Shown: positions 1 to 14,500, counted from the first letter of the stretch. The stretch is DNA of 64,000 bases from Sophora flavescens (GCA_030762895.1 CM061063.1:71545836-71609835); one strand, 5' to 3'. Notes: a model not told the origin generated them from the letters alone. Numbers and translations: made by a program.

Positions 1-957
1 AACGTGAACCTCTCAAGCTCCCATATTGACAAATTCTAAAACAAACAGATCCTCGGTGGGTGCGAAACTGCTGTTAATACAAGTTTCATGCATTGTAAAA
101 TTGGAATCGGAGTTACTTCGCAAAGAAATAAAATTGTTTGAGGGTCTTGAAATTTTCCACTTAAGTGGCAAACAGTCTGCAGCAATCAACGATACACACG
201 ACAAAACCACCCTTCTTGGTCTTTGATCTGTTATCTTTACTTGGTTGAGTAGATGGAAAGTAGGAAGGTGGAAAATTTGGAATGAAAATAACCTTGTACT
301 TTCTTGGTGTAATAGAAATATGAGGTAGAAAATAAAGTGTACTCATTTACACTCGAGCCAAAACTTTGGTTGAAAATCATTTCCAATCTATCCTCTATTT
401 TCCGTCTACCCACTTTTAACCTGCTCAACTTAGCAGACACTGGATCTCTTGTATAATGTTGAGATTGCCATGGGAGCTGATGCTCAGGCATTTTTGAATT
501 GGAAATGAAGGAGGGATCCATCAACCAGAAAAAAGAAACAATTAAAATTTGTACAAAGACTGCACAGCTATGGACTTTTTTGAGACACAATTTAAGCACG
601 AACATTTTTAAAATTTATATGAACATTATATATTGTGTATAAGTCATGAAGAAAGGTGAAAGTACCAGTTGGTGAATCATGAATCGTCGTAAAGCTACAA
701 TGGAAGCAGCTTTAATAACAACCCTGTCCCTTTGGAAGTAAGACCTAGAAAAACTCAAAAACCCATAAGCAAAAACCCACAATGTGGCTTCGAAGCCAAG
801 TCTGGCCCATAAAATTTGGGGTCGAATAAGTTTATTGCCACAGATATTCTGCTCATGGCTGTTTCAAGTGTATTTATAGGTTCTACCTGCCTTGGTGTAG
901 GATTGCTCTTTTTGATTGGTTTTTTTTTTCGTGTTTTCTTTAATGTATTTGTTATGA
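1..957. other. Left edge, no gene recognised
   Basis: Only short open frames occur on both strands and none resembles a family I know. The stretch holds no convincing splice-bounded exon of the Strawberry notch gene that begins downstream, although it could be part of a long intron or of the upstream region of that gene. Confidence 0.4.
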
Positions 958-2050
958 TTATTAAAACCGGACAAGACTGGTCAGTTCAACCGGTCTGGCT
1001 TCTGGTCCAAACTGATCACTGAACTGCTCAGTGATAGAACTGGACAGAAAACGATAAAACCGGTGTTGAACCGGGCAAACCGGTGAAAACCGGTGGTTCA
1101 CCCGGTTTTTACAGTTTCACAACATAAAACATTTATTTTAAAATGAAATTGGTAAAACAGGTCAAAGACTAATCATAGAGTGGTTCACCCAAATGCGTCG
1201 GTAAGTGATGGAGCTATTGCTTTTATAGCTGAATCATAACCTTGTGCTTCATAAAAGGGTCAATGTGGGACTCATCTTCACCTTCCTTCGACCTCACATT
1301 TTCCTCTTACCTGTTCCTCATCACCGTCTTTCTCATTCTAATAAAAAATGCAGGCACCACAGAAAACCCCACCCCCAACTCCTAATAATCTGGACAATGG
1401 ATAAACCCCACCTCCACCTGCCTTCAAACTAGGAATAGTAGTTGTGGTGGGTGTTTTAACCATGTTTTGTCTCACCTTTCTCCTTTTCTGCATCAAACAC
1501 TGCAACAGTGGTGGCAACATGGAAGGTAACATTACGCTAACTCAACTTTTCTATACTACAGTTGAATATTCAGCCTACTTGACCGTGGATCCTTCAAATA
1601 CCTTTGTTATGGAATAATTTGGCCTGTAAGATGTGTTTTAATTGGCTTGAATGACCCATGGAAATGAGGTCTTGTGAATTTATCAACTGGAGGTGGAGTT
1701 ACGACAACTATAGAGGCTAACAAAATTTCACTAGTCAACATAAACAGCAGCTTCATTCCCAAGCATCGTGAGTAACATATCGCAGGTGTAATGGATAAAA
1801 TACATGGCTGGAAGGTGTAAATACATGGTTGAGGCACATTCCACCAGCCTGGTGAAACGGTGGAATACAATAAAATTACTAGTTACTTTTTTGTTTTGAT
1901 AGGTGAAAAAAGAAGAGAATGATGGTTAAAATTATGTTATATAAAAATAAAAATATATATCAATTAAAACTGGTGCAACCCCAGTTGGACCTATGAAGTG
2001 TGAATCGGTGCCTTGATCGGTTCAATGACCGGTCTGATTTTTAATACATT
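958..2050. mobile_element. Non-autonomous DNA element with CCGGTT-rich ends
   Basis: Both ends are rich in ACCGGT/AACCGG motifs in inverted orientation. The left end (about 961-1110) reads ATTAAAACCGG then AGACTGGTCAGTTCAACCGG. The complement of the right end (about 1975-2046) reads ATTAAAAATCAGACCGGTCA. The interior has no transposase-like frame. I could not fix a target duplication, so the superfamily (hAT or Mutator derivative) is open and the boundaries are approximate. Confidence 0.45.
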
Positions 2051-2071
2051 GTATGTATTTCTTATTTCTAA

Positions 2072-2316
2072 GGGCTTGTTTGCTTTGTTTCCAGTTCCCT
2101 GTTTTTTAAAAAAATATTACAAAACTGCCATCTTGTTTTCATTCTGTTTCATGTTTCCAAAGATTTAAACAGTAAATAGTGAAAATAGAAAAAAGTTGTT
2201 TTCAGTGTTTTCTGTATAAATTTTTTAAAACAAGAATCAAAATGAAAAAAAGGTGACAATTTTGTAATTATTTCTGAAAATAGAAAATGAAAACTGGAAA
2301 CAAAGCAAACATGTCC
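2072..2316. mobile_element. Tourist-like MITE (PIF/Harbinger type)
   Basis: A 245-bp AT-rich element bounded by inverted repeats. The left end is GGGCTTGTTTGCTTTGTTTC and the complement of the right end is GGACATGTTTGCTTTGTTTC. It is flanked on both sides by TAA (2069-2071 and 2317-2319), the 3-bp TWA duplication expected for PIF/Harbinger. No coding capacity. It lies about 265 bp upstream of the first Strawberry notch exon seen here. Confidence 0.75.
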
Positions 2317-2582
2317 TAATCTTGTGTTTTTATTTTTGAATAAGAAAATTAATTTGCGAACATAAAATCCCCTTCCAGACACGAGAATTGATGACCTCCC
2401 CCCTTTGATGTTTCTATTATTTTTCCAGTAGTCCAGTGTCATTTTTTCTTTTATTCATTTTTCTGTTGGTTGCCTTTTTGGTTGTCTTTTAAAGCTTGTT
2501 GTTTAAACATGATGTCTGTATTATTTTACTAGTCTTGTTATATCCATATTTTTGTTTATTATTCTGCATTAAAATGAATCAG

Positions 2583-5500
2583 CTGGCTGTTGAAGTGGAG
2601 CGGGATGAAGATGAAGGTGGCTTGGTTGGAGAAACATTTACAGATTATGTGAGTTGCTAATTGTCTCCTTTGGAGAGCATTACATGTCAGAAGCTCATTT
2701 TGGTTTTATTAACATTCACTTGTTAAGTTGTTATTTCAAGTTACTCAAGCACATTTTAGTGGTATTAAGATATCTCATTCTGCAGCGACCGCCAAAATTG
2801 TCTATTGGTCCTCCGCACCCAGATCCTATTGTAGAGACATCTTCCTTGTCTGCAGTGCAGCCACCTGAGCCTACTTATGATCCAAAAACTAAAGATAATT
2901 TGGAAAGTTCAAAAGCTTTGTCATGTTTGCAAATTGAGACATTGGTCTATGCTTGTCAGGTTTCTTCTACGACATAACTGACAATATACAATTATGTTTG
3001 AGCTTTCTTGTGCATGATGTTGGTTTCCATGACAGAGGCACCTTCAACACCTCCCCAATGGGGCTAGGGCCGGATTCTTTATAGGAGATGGAGCTGGTGT
3101 AGGTAAGGGTCGAACAATTGCCGGGCTAATTTGGGAGAACTGGCACCTTGGACGGAGAAAAGCATTGTAAGTTTAGGCCACAGTCTCCACATTCAATCAT
3201 GCTTGTGTTATTGAAAATTGAGAGATACACTATTTCATGCCCTGGATGCACATTTCTCCGTGCTCACACGAGCATCCCTACATGCTTGTTCGTAATTTCA
3301 ACTTGTTGTCTGTCTATACACTGGGAGTTTAAATGTTTTGATACTTTTGTCATGTTTCAAATGATCTTACACAGGTGGATTTCTGTTGGTTCAGACTTGA
3401 AGTTTGATGCCAGAAGAGACTTGGATGATGTGGGTGCAACATGCATTGACGGTATATTCTTTGATGATTTTATGTGGATTAAGTTGTATTACATACTTCT
3501 GTGGCGAATTTATTGATCTGTTAGCATATTCAGTTAAGTAAATAACTGGTGAAGATTTTATTCTCACTATGGATAGGTTAGGTCTAGTCTTCTCAAACGT
3601 TATTTCTTGTTGATATTTTTTTTTTTGTTTTTTGTTTTGTTTTTTTTTACATTCTAGGATATTTATTGGTGGTTCACGAATTTGTTTTGTCAACATCACG
3701 TATGATATGATACTGGAATTTTGATATGATGGGTGGTTTCATGGCTACTTGGCTAGTGGTTCTCAACAAGATCAATATTAATATTCTTATTGTTACCGTG
3801 GTCTTGTTACATTTAGTTTTAGACTGTTTGTGTTAAAGGGCTAGGCTTGCACTAGTCGTACTATATTAGTACTTGACCTAGACTATTAATAAGAGTATTA
3901 GTTTAGTGTTCTGCTGCTATTTGTTCTTGTGATGTATGTATCTGTTAGGCGACTCATGTTGGTACATTTGTTAGTTGGGTAACTTGGGTTAGAGTACCCC
4001 TAGTACTCTAATTAATTAATTTTGGCTTATAAAAAAAGGTGAGTGTTTTGTAAAATATCTTAACATTATCATCCTATTGGCTTTCATCCTCCCAAAATCA
4101 ATAAAACTAATCAATAGAAACCCAAGACTCCAAAAATACCAAACAAATAATTCCTCAATGAAAGGGCCATAGAACAGTGTAAGAAAAAAATGAGGAACAG
4201 TAGCTGAAATCGCACAACACATAACATACATATCCAAGGGAAATATCCTCTATTAATTCTATTAAGCACAGTTGTCCAAATAAAGGACTTGATCTTTGAG
4301 GGAGCTTTGGACTTCCAAATAGGTTTTATCGATTCGAGATATGGTCAAAGTATACCTTATAAAACTTGGGCAATCTTCACCTCTTAAGCTAGCTTTTGGG
4401 GTTGAGTTAAGCTTAAAACCCGATTTCTAAGATGGTATCAGAACTTATCCTAGATCTATTATTGGGCTAGTTATTCCACCCGCTTTTGTCCATGCTGCAG
4501 ATGTTCATTCCCAGGCGTGAGGTGTGTTGAGATCCCACTCCTACTAGAGGCAAAGCCTTTTATCCGGGCTTGAGGACAAAAGGATAGAATCAAGAAGACC
4601 GAAGAAGTTCTCCCAATTTAGAGGACTCCCTATCATTTAAGTTATGAAAAAAGGGAATCCCTGGAAAAAGTGGAGCTATGAACATCATAAACTTCGTGGA
4701 AAGGGAGTTTGTGTAAAGTCTTCATGGCAATAAAGATGCAGAAAAGCCACACTTGAAGAGGATTGCTACCCAATGATCCTCCTAGAATATGACATGAGAA
4801 CCATTTCCTACAAGAAAAGACTTAAAGGTAGCATAGCCTTGAGAAATAACTTTCCACGGGATAAAACTAGATGCTTCCATAGCTACATTAGCATCCCACC
4901 CATTTTGGTCTAAGCCATACTTACTCCAGATGGCCTGATGCCAAAGAGAATGAGGTTTCATAGGAAAATGCCATAGCCATTTGCCTGCCAGAGCAATATT
5001 GTTAGTCACCAAGTTACTAAGACCAAACCCCCTTCCATCTTATGCCCTCCCAACTTTCCAAATGATCACGTCTCATATCAGTAGCCCCCAACTAGAGAAA
5101 ATCCCTCATAATCTCTTCAATTTTGTCAGCAACTCACATTAGGATATGAAATAAAGATAGGTAGTAGTGAGGAATGCTGGATAGACAAACTTGGACAAGA
5201 GTAATCTGGCTCCTTAAGAGGAATAAGGCCCTTTCCATGTGTCAAGGTGCTTAGAAATCTTCGTAACAACTGGATCCATAAAAGAAATGGCTCTTGGATT
5301 ACCTCCCAGAGGAACACCCAATTAAACCTGAGACCAAATCTGACAACCTGTTATAGAAGCAATGGAGGATATAGTCTGGAAATCTACATTAATGCCAGCC
5401 AAGCGGCGCAAACCACTTTTGGACATATCAATCTTCAACAGAGAGGACAGCTCAAAAACCTTAAGAAGAGAGAAAGCATTCAAAAAACTATCCTTATCAT

Positions 5501-8500
5501 TTTCTAAAAACAAAATAGTGTCTTTGACATCCTGCAAATGAAAGATTGCTACTCCTTCCTATCAGACTTTGACACCTTTATTTGTCCATGCATAGCTGCT
5601 CTACAAATTAGTCAACTAAAAACATCTACCACCAAAGTGAACTGTAAAGGAGATAGAGGATCTCCTTGCCTTACACTCCTCTGATCCCGAAACCAAGATT
5701 TTGGCTCTCCAATAACAATTACTTCGAAGGTACTGGTTGAGAGAAACCTGAGATCCAACTTGGCAGGACTAAGGATGGAAAGGCTTTATGGTGTTATGCT
5801 GTCCATGCTGTTCTTTGGTTTTCTCATGGTTGTTGAGCAAAATGCTCATATAATTTAATTATTCTGCTAGCCTCCAATTTCGATTTGGGAGATGATCTTC
5901 TTTATGAAACCTCTCTGGTGCTTGGCATATGGTCATTTAATGGAGGTTCCCTGACAGACATGCAAAGGGACTAAGGAGCATTACTGTTATAACATGATTT
6001 TTTTTTTTGGGAGATACTAGTATAACATGATTGCCTCTTCTTGTTTTTTCTTTATTTTTTTGTTATGATTATCTATTGACCCTCAGACAGAATGCGGAGA
6101 AGAGAAGCAGATACAGGATTTAATGTGGTTCAAACAATAGTGAACTATAGGAAACAGATAGAATTTACCATGATCAATGAACATTACAAAGAGTAGTTCT
6201 CAACACTAAAACGCTAATCCTAATACATCAAATGCTTATTGTGATTGAGATTTACAAAATTCTACGAACTAACTGCTGAATTTACGATATATATAGTTTG
6301 TACTAGTGGGCCTGTGCTTCCTTCACCGCTTTGAGAGATTTGTGTAGATGGCACTTTCGACCAAATCCGTATGGCGTATGCTTCCACAATATGATCCCCT
6401 TGAATATTCTTTGATGCTTCATACAATAGGCTTATTGTGTCAGGTCTTATGCACTAGCTGCTTTGTAACAGATTATTTGTTATTATTCTCATCTTTTATA
6501 CATTCTCACCTCTAATTGTTGTCTTTTTGGGAGAAGTTTCATTTTGTAGTTCATTTCAGTTGTTTGCCTTTATGTAGAATTTAATTTGAAAAAAAGTGCT
6601 GGTAATTACGTCATCTATGTTGGAAACAATGTAATCATGAGTTTAAGTATCATTCCTTTTTCCCCCTTTATCCAGTGCATGCTTTGAACAAACTGCCATA
6701 TTCTAAGCTTGATTCGAAGTCTGTTGGGGTTAGGGAGGGAGTTGTTTTCTTGACATACAATAGCCTCATAGCATCTTCCGAGAAAGGTCGTTCTCGTCTC
6801 CAACAGCTTGTACAGTGGTGTGGACCAGGGTTTGATGGCCTTGTAGTTTTTGATGAGGTATGGAAATATTCTCTAATTTCAGTTGGTATTACTCATGTTT
6901 AATTTTAAAGTAGGTTAATTGGTGATTCAAATACTTCCTGGAATCAAATTCATTTCTGTACCTTTCGTTACTAAGGTTTAATGGGGTCATTGTAGTGTCA
7001 CAAAGCAAAAAATTTGGTCCCTGAATCTGGTAGTCAGCCAACACGAACTGGAGAAGCAGTGCTTGATATCCAGGTTTGTTATTCATTCTCAATTCTCAAT
7101 CGATTGGAATAGTGACCAAAAGTTCCTATATTGTTTGTTCTGTTTAAAACAATTCTCTGGTTTCATTTTAATGTTGAGATGTGTGGGAAAGATATATTTT
7201 GTTGTTCTTTATATATATATATATATATATATATTTTATGTTGGCTTATTTGGTAAAAACCTTTGCGTCCTCTCTTTATGCCATCTCTTGTGCATGTGTG
7301 TTAGGGAGTATGATAGAGCAGTTAGTGGATTGTTAGAGTTAGTTAGAATTTTGTTGGAACTCTGTTAGTAGCTACCAAGCTATTATAAATAGGCTTGCTC
7401 TCTGTTTTGTAAAACACGGTTAAAATTACAGAATAATATTTTCTCCATTTTCTCGATTCTCTCTCTCTTCTTCTTCCCTCTCTGCATCTGTTTCTATTAT
7501 GGTATCTAGAGCTTCAAAGTTCTAGGCCATGGCTTCTGCAACTGCAACTGATCCTTCGCCCCCACCGCCATCGGCGCCGTCGCAATCTTCTCTACCTAAC
7601 TTCGCTTCGATTGTTACAGTGAAACTCACTGATAACAATTTTCTCCATTGGAAGCAAGTCGTCGAAGCAGTAATTCGAGCAAATCGTCTTGAACGCTTCT
7701 GTGCGTGCCCTAGAATTCCACCGCGTTATCTCTCTGAGGAGGATCGTGTTTCCGATCGTGTCAATCCCGAGTACTCGGCTTGGGAGGCATAGGACCAACA
7801 CCTGTTCATATGGATGCTGAACACTCTTTCCGATTCGATGCATGCGCGGGTGATTGGTTGCGCTCACGCTTGGGAACTCTGGGACGAGATTCACAATCAC
7901 TTCAATGCGCTGATGAAAGCTCGCAGTGCGCAGTTGAGATCTGAGTTGCGACACATCACCAAAGCCGATTGCAAGATCAATGAATACTTGTTGAGGATCA
8001 AAGCGATTGTTGACTGTTTGGCTTCGATCGGGAGCCCTATCACTCTTCAGGAGCACATCGATGCAATCCCTGAAGGACTTCCAGAAGATTATCATCTCCT
8101 GTTCCCTACGATTGAATCGCACCTAGGTCAATACTCGGTTGCAGAGATTGAAGCACTTTTGCTCTCTCATGAATCGCGTCTGGAACGGTTGAAGACTAAG
8201 ACTGCAACTGACACCTTCTCTGTTAATGTGGCTCATACTACTCCTCAATCACTTCACAACTCCAACAATTTGCCACATCAGGTGATCAATTCTCAGCCTC
8301 AATCCTCCTCCAATACATTCCAACATAATAACCAGTATTCTAATCCTAATTCCACTTTTCTGTCATCTGGTAATGGCTATCGTGGTGGCCGCTATGGCCA
8401 CCGTGGCAGAGGTCGAGGAGGAAGATACTATAATCGTGGAGGAGTTGAGTGCCAAATTTGTCATCGCACCAATCACACCGCCGATAATTGCTACCATCGC

Positions 8501-11500
8501 TTTGATCAGCAGTACACAACTCAAGGAAATCCACCTTATCAGTCCCAGTCACAGTACTATGCACCACCTCCTCAGTCTCAGAACTCTTCTCAGTATTATG
8601 CACCACCTCCTCAGGCTCAGAACTCAAATCTTGTGCAGTATCCTCATCCGCTGAATCATCAGCCAAATCAGCAACAGTTCCACCAGCAAGCTTCCAACTC
8701 GGCCAACCTGCCACCTCTGTTGCCACTACCTTGGCATAACACTCAGACTTCTCAGGCCTCTCAGTCTGGTGGCCCTATGGCTATGGTTGCTTCTGGTCAA
8801 AGTCCTATGACTATGGTTGCCTCTGGATCCGGATCAGATCCTAACATGTGGTATGTTGATAGTGGTGCCACACATCATGTTACCCCTGATATGACTAATC
8901 TTCAGCAACATTCTAACACCAGTGGCCTAGATCAAGTTTTCATGGGTAATGGACTCGGCCTGTCAATTAATTCAATTGGTTCTGCTTGTTTCCTTTCACC
9001 TTTTGATACTACAATCACATTGACACTCAAAGATATTCTATATGTGTCTAAAATCACCAAAAATCTCCTTAGTGTCAGTAAGTTCTCACAAGATAACAAT
9101 GCTTTCTTCCAATTCTATTCTCATGAATGTTATGCCATTTCTCAGGTCACTAAGCAAGTTCTTCTTGTTGGCCAAGTCAACCCTCAAGGTCTATATGTCT
9201 TTCCAAGTCTTACAGTAGCTGCCAAGGCTTCCTCACTATCACCACAATGTCTCAGTGTATCTCGATTCAGTCTTTTGAGTTGTAATCTCTTAGGTTCATA
9301 TGTAAATAAAGAAGTCTCTTGTAATTCTGTTTCTAGTAATAGCAGTAACTCCACTCATACTAATGTGCCTAATTCCTATTACATTTGGTACTGTAGGTTA
9401 GGGCATGCCAATGATGCTGCCCTGAAAACTGTTCTACAGCATTGTAACCTACCATATATGAATAAAACAGTTCTTGATTTCTGCACTGCTTGTTGTTTTG
9501 GTAAATCACACAGATTGCCCTCTAATCCCTCTACCTCTGTGTATAAGAAGCCATTTGAACTGCTTTTCCTTGATCTTTGGGGACCATCACCAGTTCATTC
9601 AACCACTGGCCACTCATATTACTTGTCCATTGTTGATGCTCATTCCAAGTTCACTTGGCTGTTTCTCTTAAAACAAAAGTCAGAAACATTAAGCATCTTT
9701 AAACAATTCTTAGAGTTTGTCAAAACTCAGTTTCAAACTGTGATTAAGTCTGTCCAAACAGACTGGGGTGGTGAATTTCGCCCCTTTGCTAAGTTCCTTA
9801 CTGAATTGGGTATTGTTCATAGGGTCATCTGTCCTCACACTCACCATCAAAATGGGAGTGTTGAGAGAAAACACAGACACATTGTTGAAACAGGGCTTGC
9901 TCTTCTTTCTCAAGCCTCGCTTCCAATGAAATTCTGGGACTATGCTTTCTCTACTGCCACATATCTCATCAATAGGTTGCCTACCCCAACTCTCTCAAAT
10001 AAAACTCCCTTTGCTGTTCTACACAACAAAGACCCTAATTATTCCTTCCTAAGGGTCTTTGGATGTGCATGCTATCCATGTTTAAGACCATACAACAAAA
10101 ACAAACTGCAGTTCAGATCTAGTGAGTGCACCTTCTTGGGTTATTCTCCTTCTCACAGAGGTTATAGGTGTCTCTCTAAAGAGGGCCGGATGTACATTTC
10201 AAAAGATGTCCAATTCAATGAATACAAATTTCCTTTTCACACTCATTCAAGTCCAACTTCTGCTCCTGACACCACTGTTGAGTCAGTTTGTCCCATGCCT
10301 CTCACTGTTGTTCCCTTTCCCTTTAGTCATTGTTCACCCGAGCCTAGTCAATCTGTACCTAGTCCTCCACCTGAGAATGTCCCTGCTCCTTCACCTACTC
10401 TTTCTCCCTTAAGTCCAACCAATGGATCTCCTAACTCTACTACCTCTAGTCACTCCTCATTACATTCTTTGCACTCAGGCCTTACACCACAATATCCCAC
10501 CTCTCCAACTCCCTCTCCTCCCTCTGCTAGCCTCTCCAACCCTTCTCACAGTCCCTCTCCACCCATTTTGCAGCCTGCTAACACTCATAATATGGTTACA
10601 AGATCAAAGGCTAGAGTGTCCACTACCCTACTTACACAAGTTGAACCCCATTCACCTAAGGAGGCCTTGTCCTTACCCCATTGGAAAGAGGCCATGCAAC
10701 TGGAATATGATGCTTTGGTGCATAATGACACTTGGACCCTAGTAGATTTACCGCCCCATAGACAGGCAATATGCAAGTGGGTGTTCCGTGTCAAGGAGAA
10801 TCTGGATGGGTCAATTAACAAGTACAAGGCTAGGTTGGTGGCAAAAGGGTTTCACCAAAAACATGGCTTTGACTACACAAACATTCTCACCTGTTGTCAA
10901 ACCAGCAACAGTAAGGGTGATACTCACTTTAGCAGTCACTCATGGTTGGGAAATTCAGCAACTTGATGTGAATAACGCATTTCTCAATGGACTGCTCATT
11001 GAAGAAGTATACATGGAGCAACCAGCAGGGTTTACAAGCTCTAATCCTAGCCAAGTTTGCAGGCTGAACAAGGCCATCTATGGTCTTAAACAGGCACCTA
11101 GGGCCTGGTTTGAGAGGCTTGCTAAAGCTTTCTTAGGGTTCGGTTTCAAATCCAGCAGGTGTGACCCCTCCCTATTCATCCATTCTCGAGATGGTCACTG
11201 CACATATATTTTAATCTATGTTGATGACATCATTGTCACTGGTTCCTCATCTAGCCGAATCACACAGCTCATTACCAAACTCAGTGCTAAATTTGCACTC
11301 AAACAACTAGGGGAATTGGATTACTTTCTGGGTGTTGAGGTTAAAAGGTTACCTACTGGGGGTCTATTGTTGTCTCAGACTAAGTATATAAAAGATCTTC
11401 TACATAGAGCACACATGGCTGAGGCTAAGCCCCTTCCAACTCCCATGACCAGCAGTTGCAAGCTGACCAAGTATGGTGCAAATTACCTTCCAGATCCATC

Positions 11501-14500
11501 CCTATACAGATCAATAGTGGGTGCTCTTCAATATGCAACCATTACAAGACCAGAAATCTGCTACAGTGTTGGGAAAGTGTGCCAATTCCTTTCCCAACCC
11601 TTAGAGGAACATTGGAAAGCTGTCAAACGTATCTTAAGATACCTGCAAGGCACTCTCACCTATGGTCTCGCTACTCAAACCAGCCTTCAAACAATCCCCC
11701 TCTCGGCTGAGGCGTTCGGTGATGTTGATCGGGCAGTGACACTGATGATAGGCGCTCAGTTTCAGGGTCATGCGTGTATCTTGGACCAAACCTAGTGTCA
11801 TGGTGGTCCAGAAAGCAAACTCTTGTGGCTCGGTCAAGCACAGAAGCATAGTACAGAAGCCTAGCTGCAACCACAGCTGAAGTGATCTGGCTGCAATCAC
11901 TCCTCAAAGAGCTACAAGTGCCTACACTAAGTCCAGTGCTCTATTGTGATAACCTAAGCACAATTTCTCTTTCCCAGAACCCTTTACTTCACTCCAGGAC
12001 CAAGCACATGGAGCTAGATCTTTTCTTTGTCAGGGAAAAAGTGCTGGACAAGACTCTAGCTGTCTGTCATATACCTGGAATAGACCAAGTTGCTGACTTA
12101 CTGACAAAACCTCTAACACAGAACAGATTTGAAGAATTAAGAAGGAACCTTGGCATTGTTGATAGGTTCACCTATGTAAACACACCCCCATGATTATAAG
12201 GGGGTATGTTAGTGAGTATGATAGAGCAGTTAGTGGATTGTTAGAGTTAGTTAGAATTCTGTTGGAATTCTGTTAGTAGCTACCAAGCTATTATAAATAG
12301 GCTTGCTCTCTGTTTTGTAAAACACGGTTAAAATTACAGAATAATTTTTTCTCCATTTTCTCGATTCTCTCTCTCTTCTTCTTCTTCCCTCTCTGCATCT
12401 GTTTCTATTAATGTGTGAATGTCTCTCCGGCTTTAACCTCATATTAACATATTTTAAAGACAAAATTTTTTACTTTGCAATATCCAGCATTGAGATATTA
12501 GATAGAAAATAGGGTTTCTCTGAGTAATTGCAATCTCATTTCACAGGATCGACTACCTGAAGCTCGTGTTGTTTATTGCTCAGCTACTGGTGCATCGGAG
12601 CCTCGCAATATGGGTTATATGGTTCGACTTGGTCTTTGGGGTGCTGGGACTTCTTTCTCTGATTTCCGTGAATTTCTAGGTAGTATCCTTGGCTTTTCTT
12701 TCCTTTATTTATTTATTTATTTATTAATGAAACATAATTATTGCTGTTGTTCATTTTTTTATATCTTTCATTTACAAATATTTGAATAATCTGTCGTTGG
12801 ACCTTTTTTCTTTCGAATACTTGCTGCTGCTACATTTAAGGAAGGAATATTGCATCTCTAGTTGATGATGTATTTATTTTCATTAACACATAACATACTA
12901 CTTTTTGACATTGTTTAATAACCTTTTTTATTGCCTGTATTATTTCTTTTAAATCATTTATTAATATATGATAACCTATATTTTATTGATTGTTTAATTT
13001 CAACTTATTATTGCTACATAATGTTTAAGAATTGCTTATTTATATAAATATACTTGCTTCTACATGGGTGTGTTGCCCCTCTCCCCCCATCCCTTGAATG
13101 TTTGGAGTTAACTTATTTGAATTGATATATCCAGGTGCTCTTGATAGAGGGGGTGTTGGAGCTCTAGAACTAGTTGCCATGGACATGAAAGCAAGGTTAT
13201 AGTTTTTCCATACACACACCAATCCCGAGCCTTATGGACATATATGCTTATGAAAGATATATTCTTTTGCTTCATTTTTCTCACTTTAGGGGCATGTATT
13301 TATGCCGGACACTTAGTTACAAGGGTTCTGAGTTCGAAGTTATTGAAGCACCATTAGAAGATGAAATGATGGTATGAGGCACTGATTTGTTTATTTACAC
13401 TGTATTATTTACTGCAGCTGTTATCGTTCTACTCCTACAGAAGAAATACTGAAATAGTGGAGTGTTTGGTAAAATGTTAGCTGGCATCTGAAAATAATAA
13501 TCAGTCTAGTATAAGCTAATAAAAAGGAATTTCATCAACCAGTTTCAACAGGCTGTTTGTTAGTTGTGTGACATGGAAAAAAGTAATTAGCCTTTTATTT
13601 TTCTTAAGTTTGGGTTGCTTTTCATTTAGTATTTGCTTGTCAATATCAATCTTATTTATTTGTATCAACACACACACACACACACACCTACGTGTGTATG
13701 TTTCCCATATGATAGGTCATAGGTGTTTCAAGTATATCAACTTAGGATCGTATTTTTTTTTATTCTCTTTTGTGCGATTTAATTCCTTTTGCTTTCGTTT
13801 TAAGTATGGTAAGAGAAAGGGATTGGTGTTTTAAAAAATAGAGATGTGCACTGCATCGGTCTTCAGGACCTCCTAGTTGCAGACTGTTGCACATTCTTTC
13901 ATATAATTATAACATGTATAGTCATCTATAGTATCTGTAGATTCTTTTATTTTTCCTTTGAATTCAACCTTTTTATCTGATGATCCAATTTTTCATATCC
14001 AACTTCTTAGGAAATGTACAAAAAAGCAGCAGAGTTTTGGGCAGAATTGCGAGTAGAATTGTTGTCAGCCAGTGCCTTCTTAAATGAGAAACCAAATTCT
14101 AGTCAACTATGGCGATTATACTGGGCAAGCCACCAGGTATTAGATTTGAGTGGCGCCTAAGGATACAATTTCTCTTTTTGATGTATCTTGTATTCTTACC
14201 AAATATGCTAATTGATATTTTTGTTACTGCTCCTTATAATGCTGTAGCGTTTCTTTAGACACATGTGTATGTCTGCTAAAGTCCCTGCTACTGTGAGACT
14301 AGCGAAGCAAGCATTAATTGAAGATAAGTGTGTAGTCATTGGTCTTCAGAGTACTGGAGAAGCAAGGACAGAGGAAGCTGTGACAAAATATGTGTGTACT
14401 TGAATTCTGTTTTCATTTCCGTATAAAACAGTTTTATTTTATTTCTGCAGTTTTGTTTTGAGACATGCTTTCTATTATTGTTTTAAATAGGGTTCTGAAC

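Larger units (their letters stand above)
3452..6675 (+). other. Large FGT1 intron holding transposon relics
   Basis: A 3.2-kb intron between exons ending 3451 and starting 6676. It contains a T-rich tract near 3616-3653, a TRIM-like relic (4325-4540) and an antisense LINE fragment (4780-5770). The rest (3700-4300 and 5770-6670) shows nothing I can identify. Confidence 0.7.
7299..12410 (+). mobile_element. Ty1/copia retrotransposon with two LTRs in an FGT1 intron
   Basis: A 5112-bp element inserted in sense orientation in the intron between exons ending 7073 and starting 12547. The LTRs are 201 bp (7299-7499) and 204 bp (12207-12410), with four substitutions and one 3-bp indel between them by my alignment. 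The target duplication is ATGTG (7294-7298 and 12411-12415). The primer binding site is at 7500-7512 and a purine tract (AAGGGGG) precedes the 3' LTR. Domain order gag-PR-INT-RT-RH is copia. Short LTRs suggest an Ale/Retrofit-type lineage, which is inference. Coding region is defective. Confidence 0.95.

Noticed and set aside
237..605. 122-codon - strand frame at the left edge
   Set aside because: No family resemblance, AT-driven composition and no supporting context.
8346..8726. 126-codon frame antisense to copia gag
   Set aside because: It is the complement of the Gly/Arg-rich gag tail and adjacent protease; composition bias explains it.
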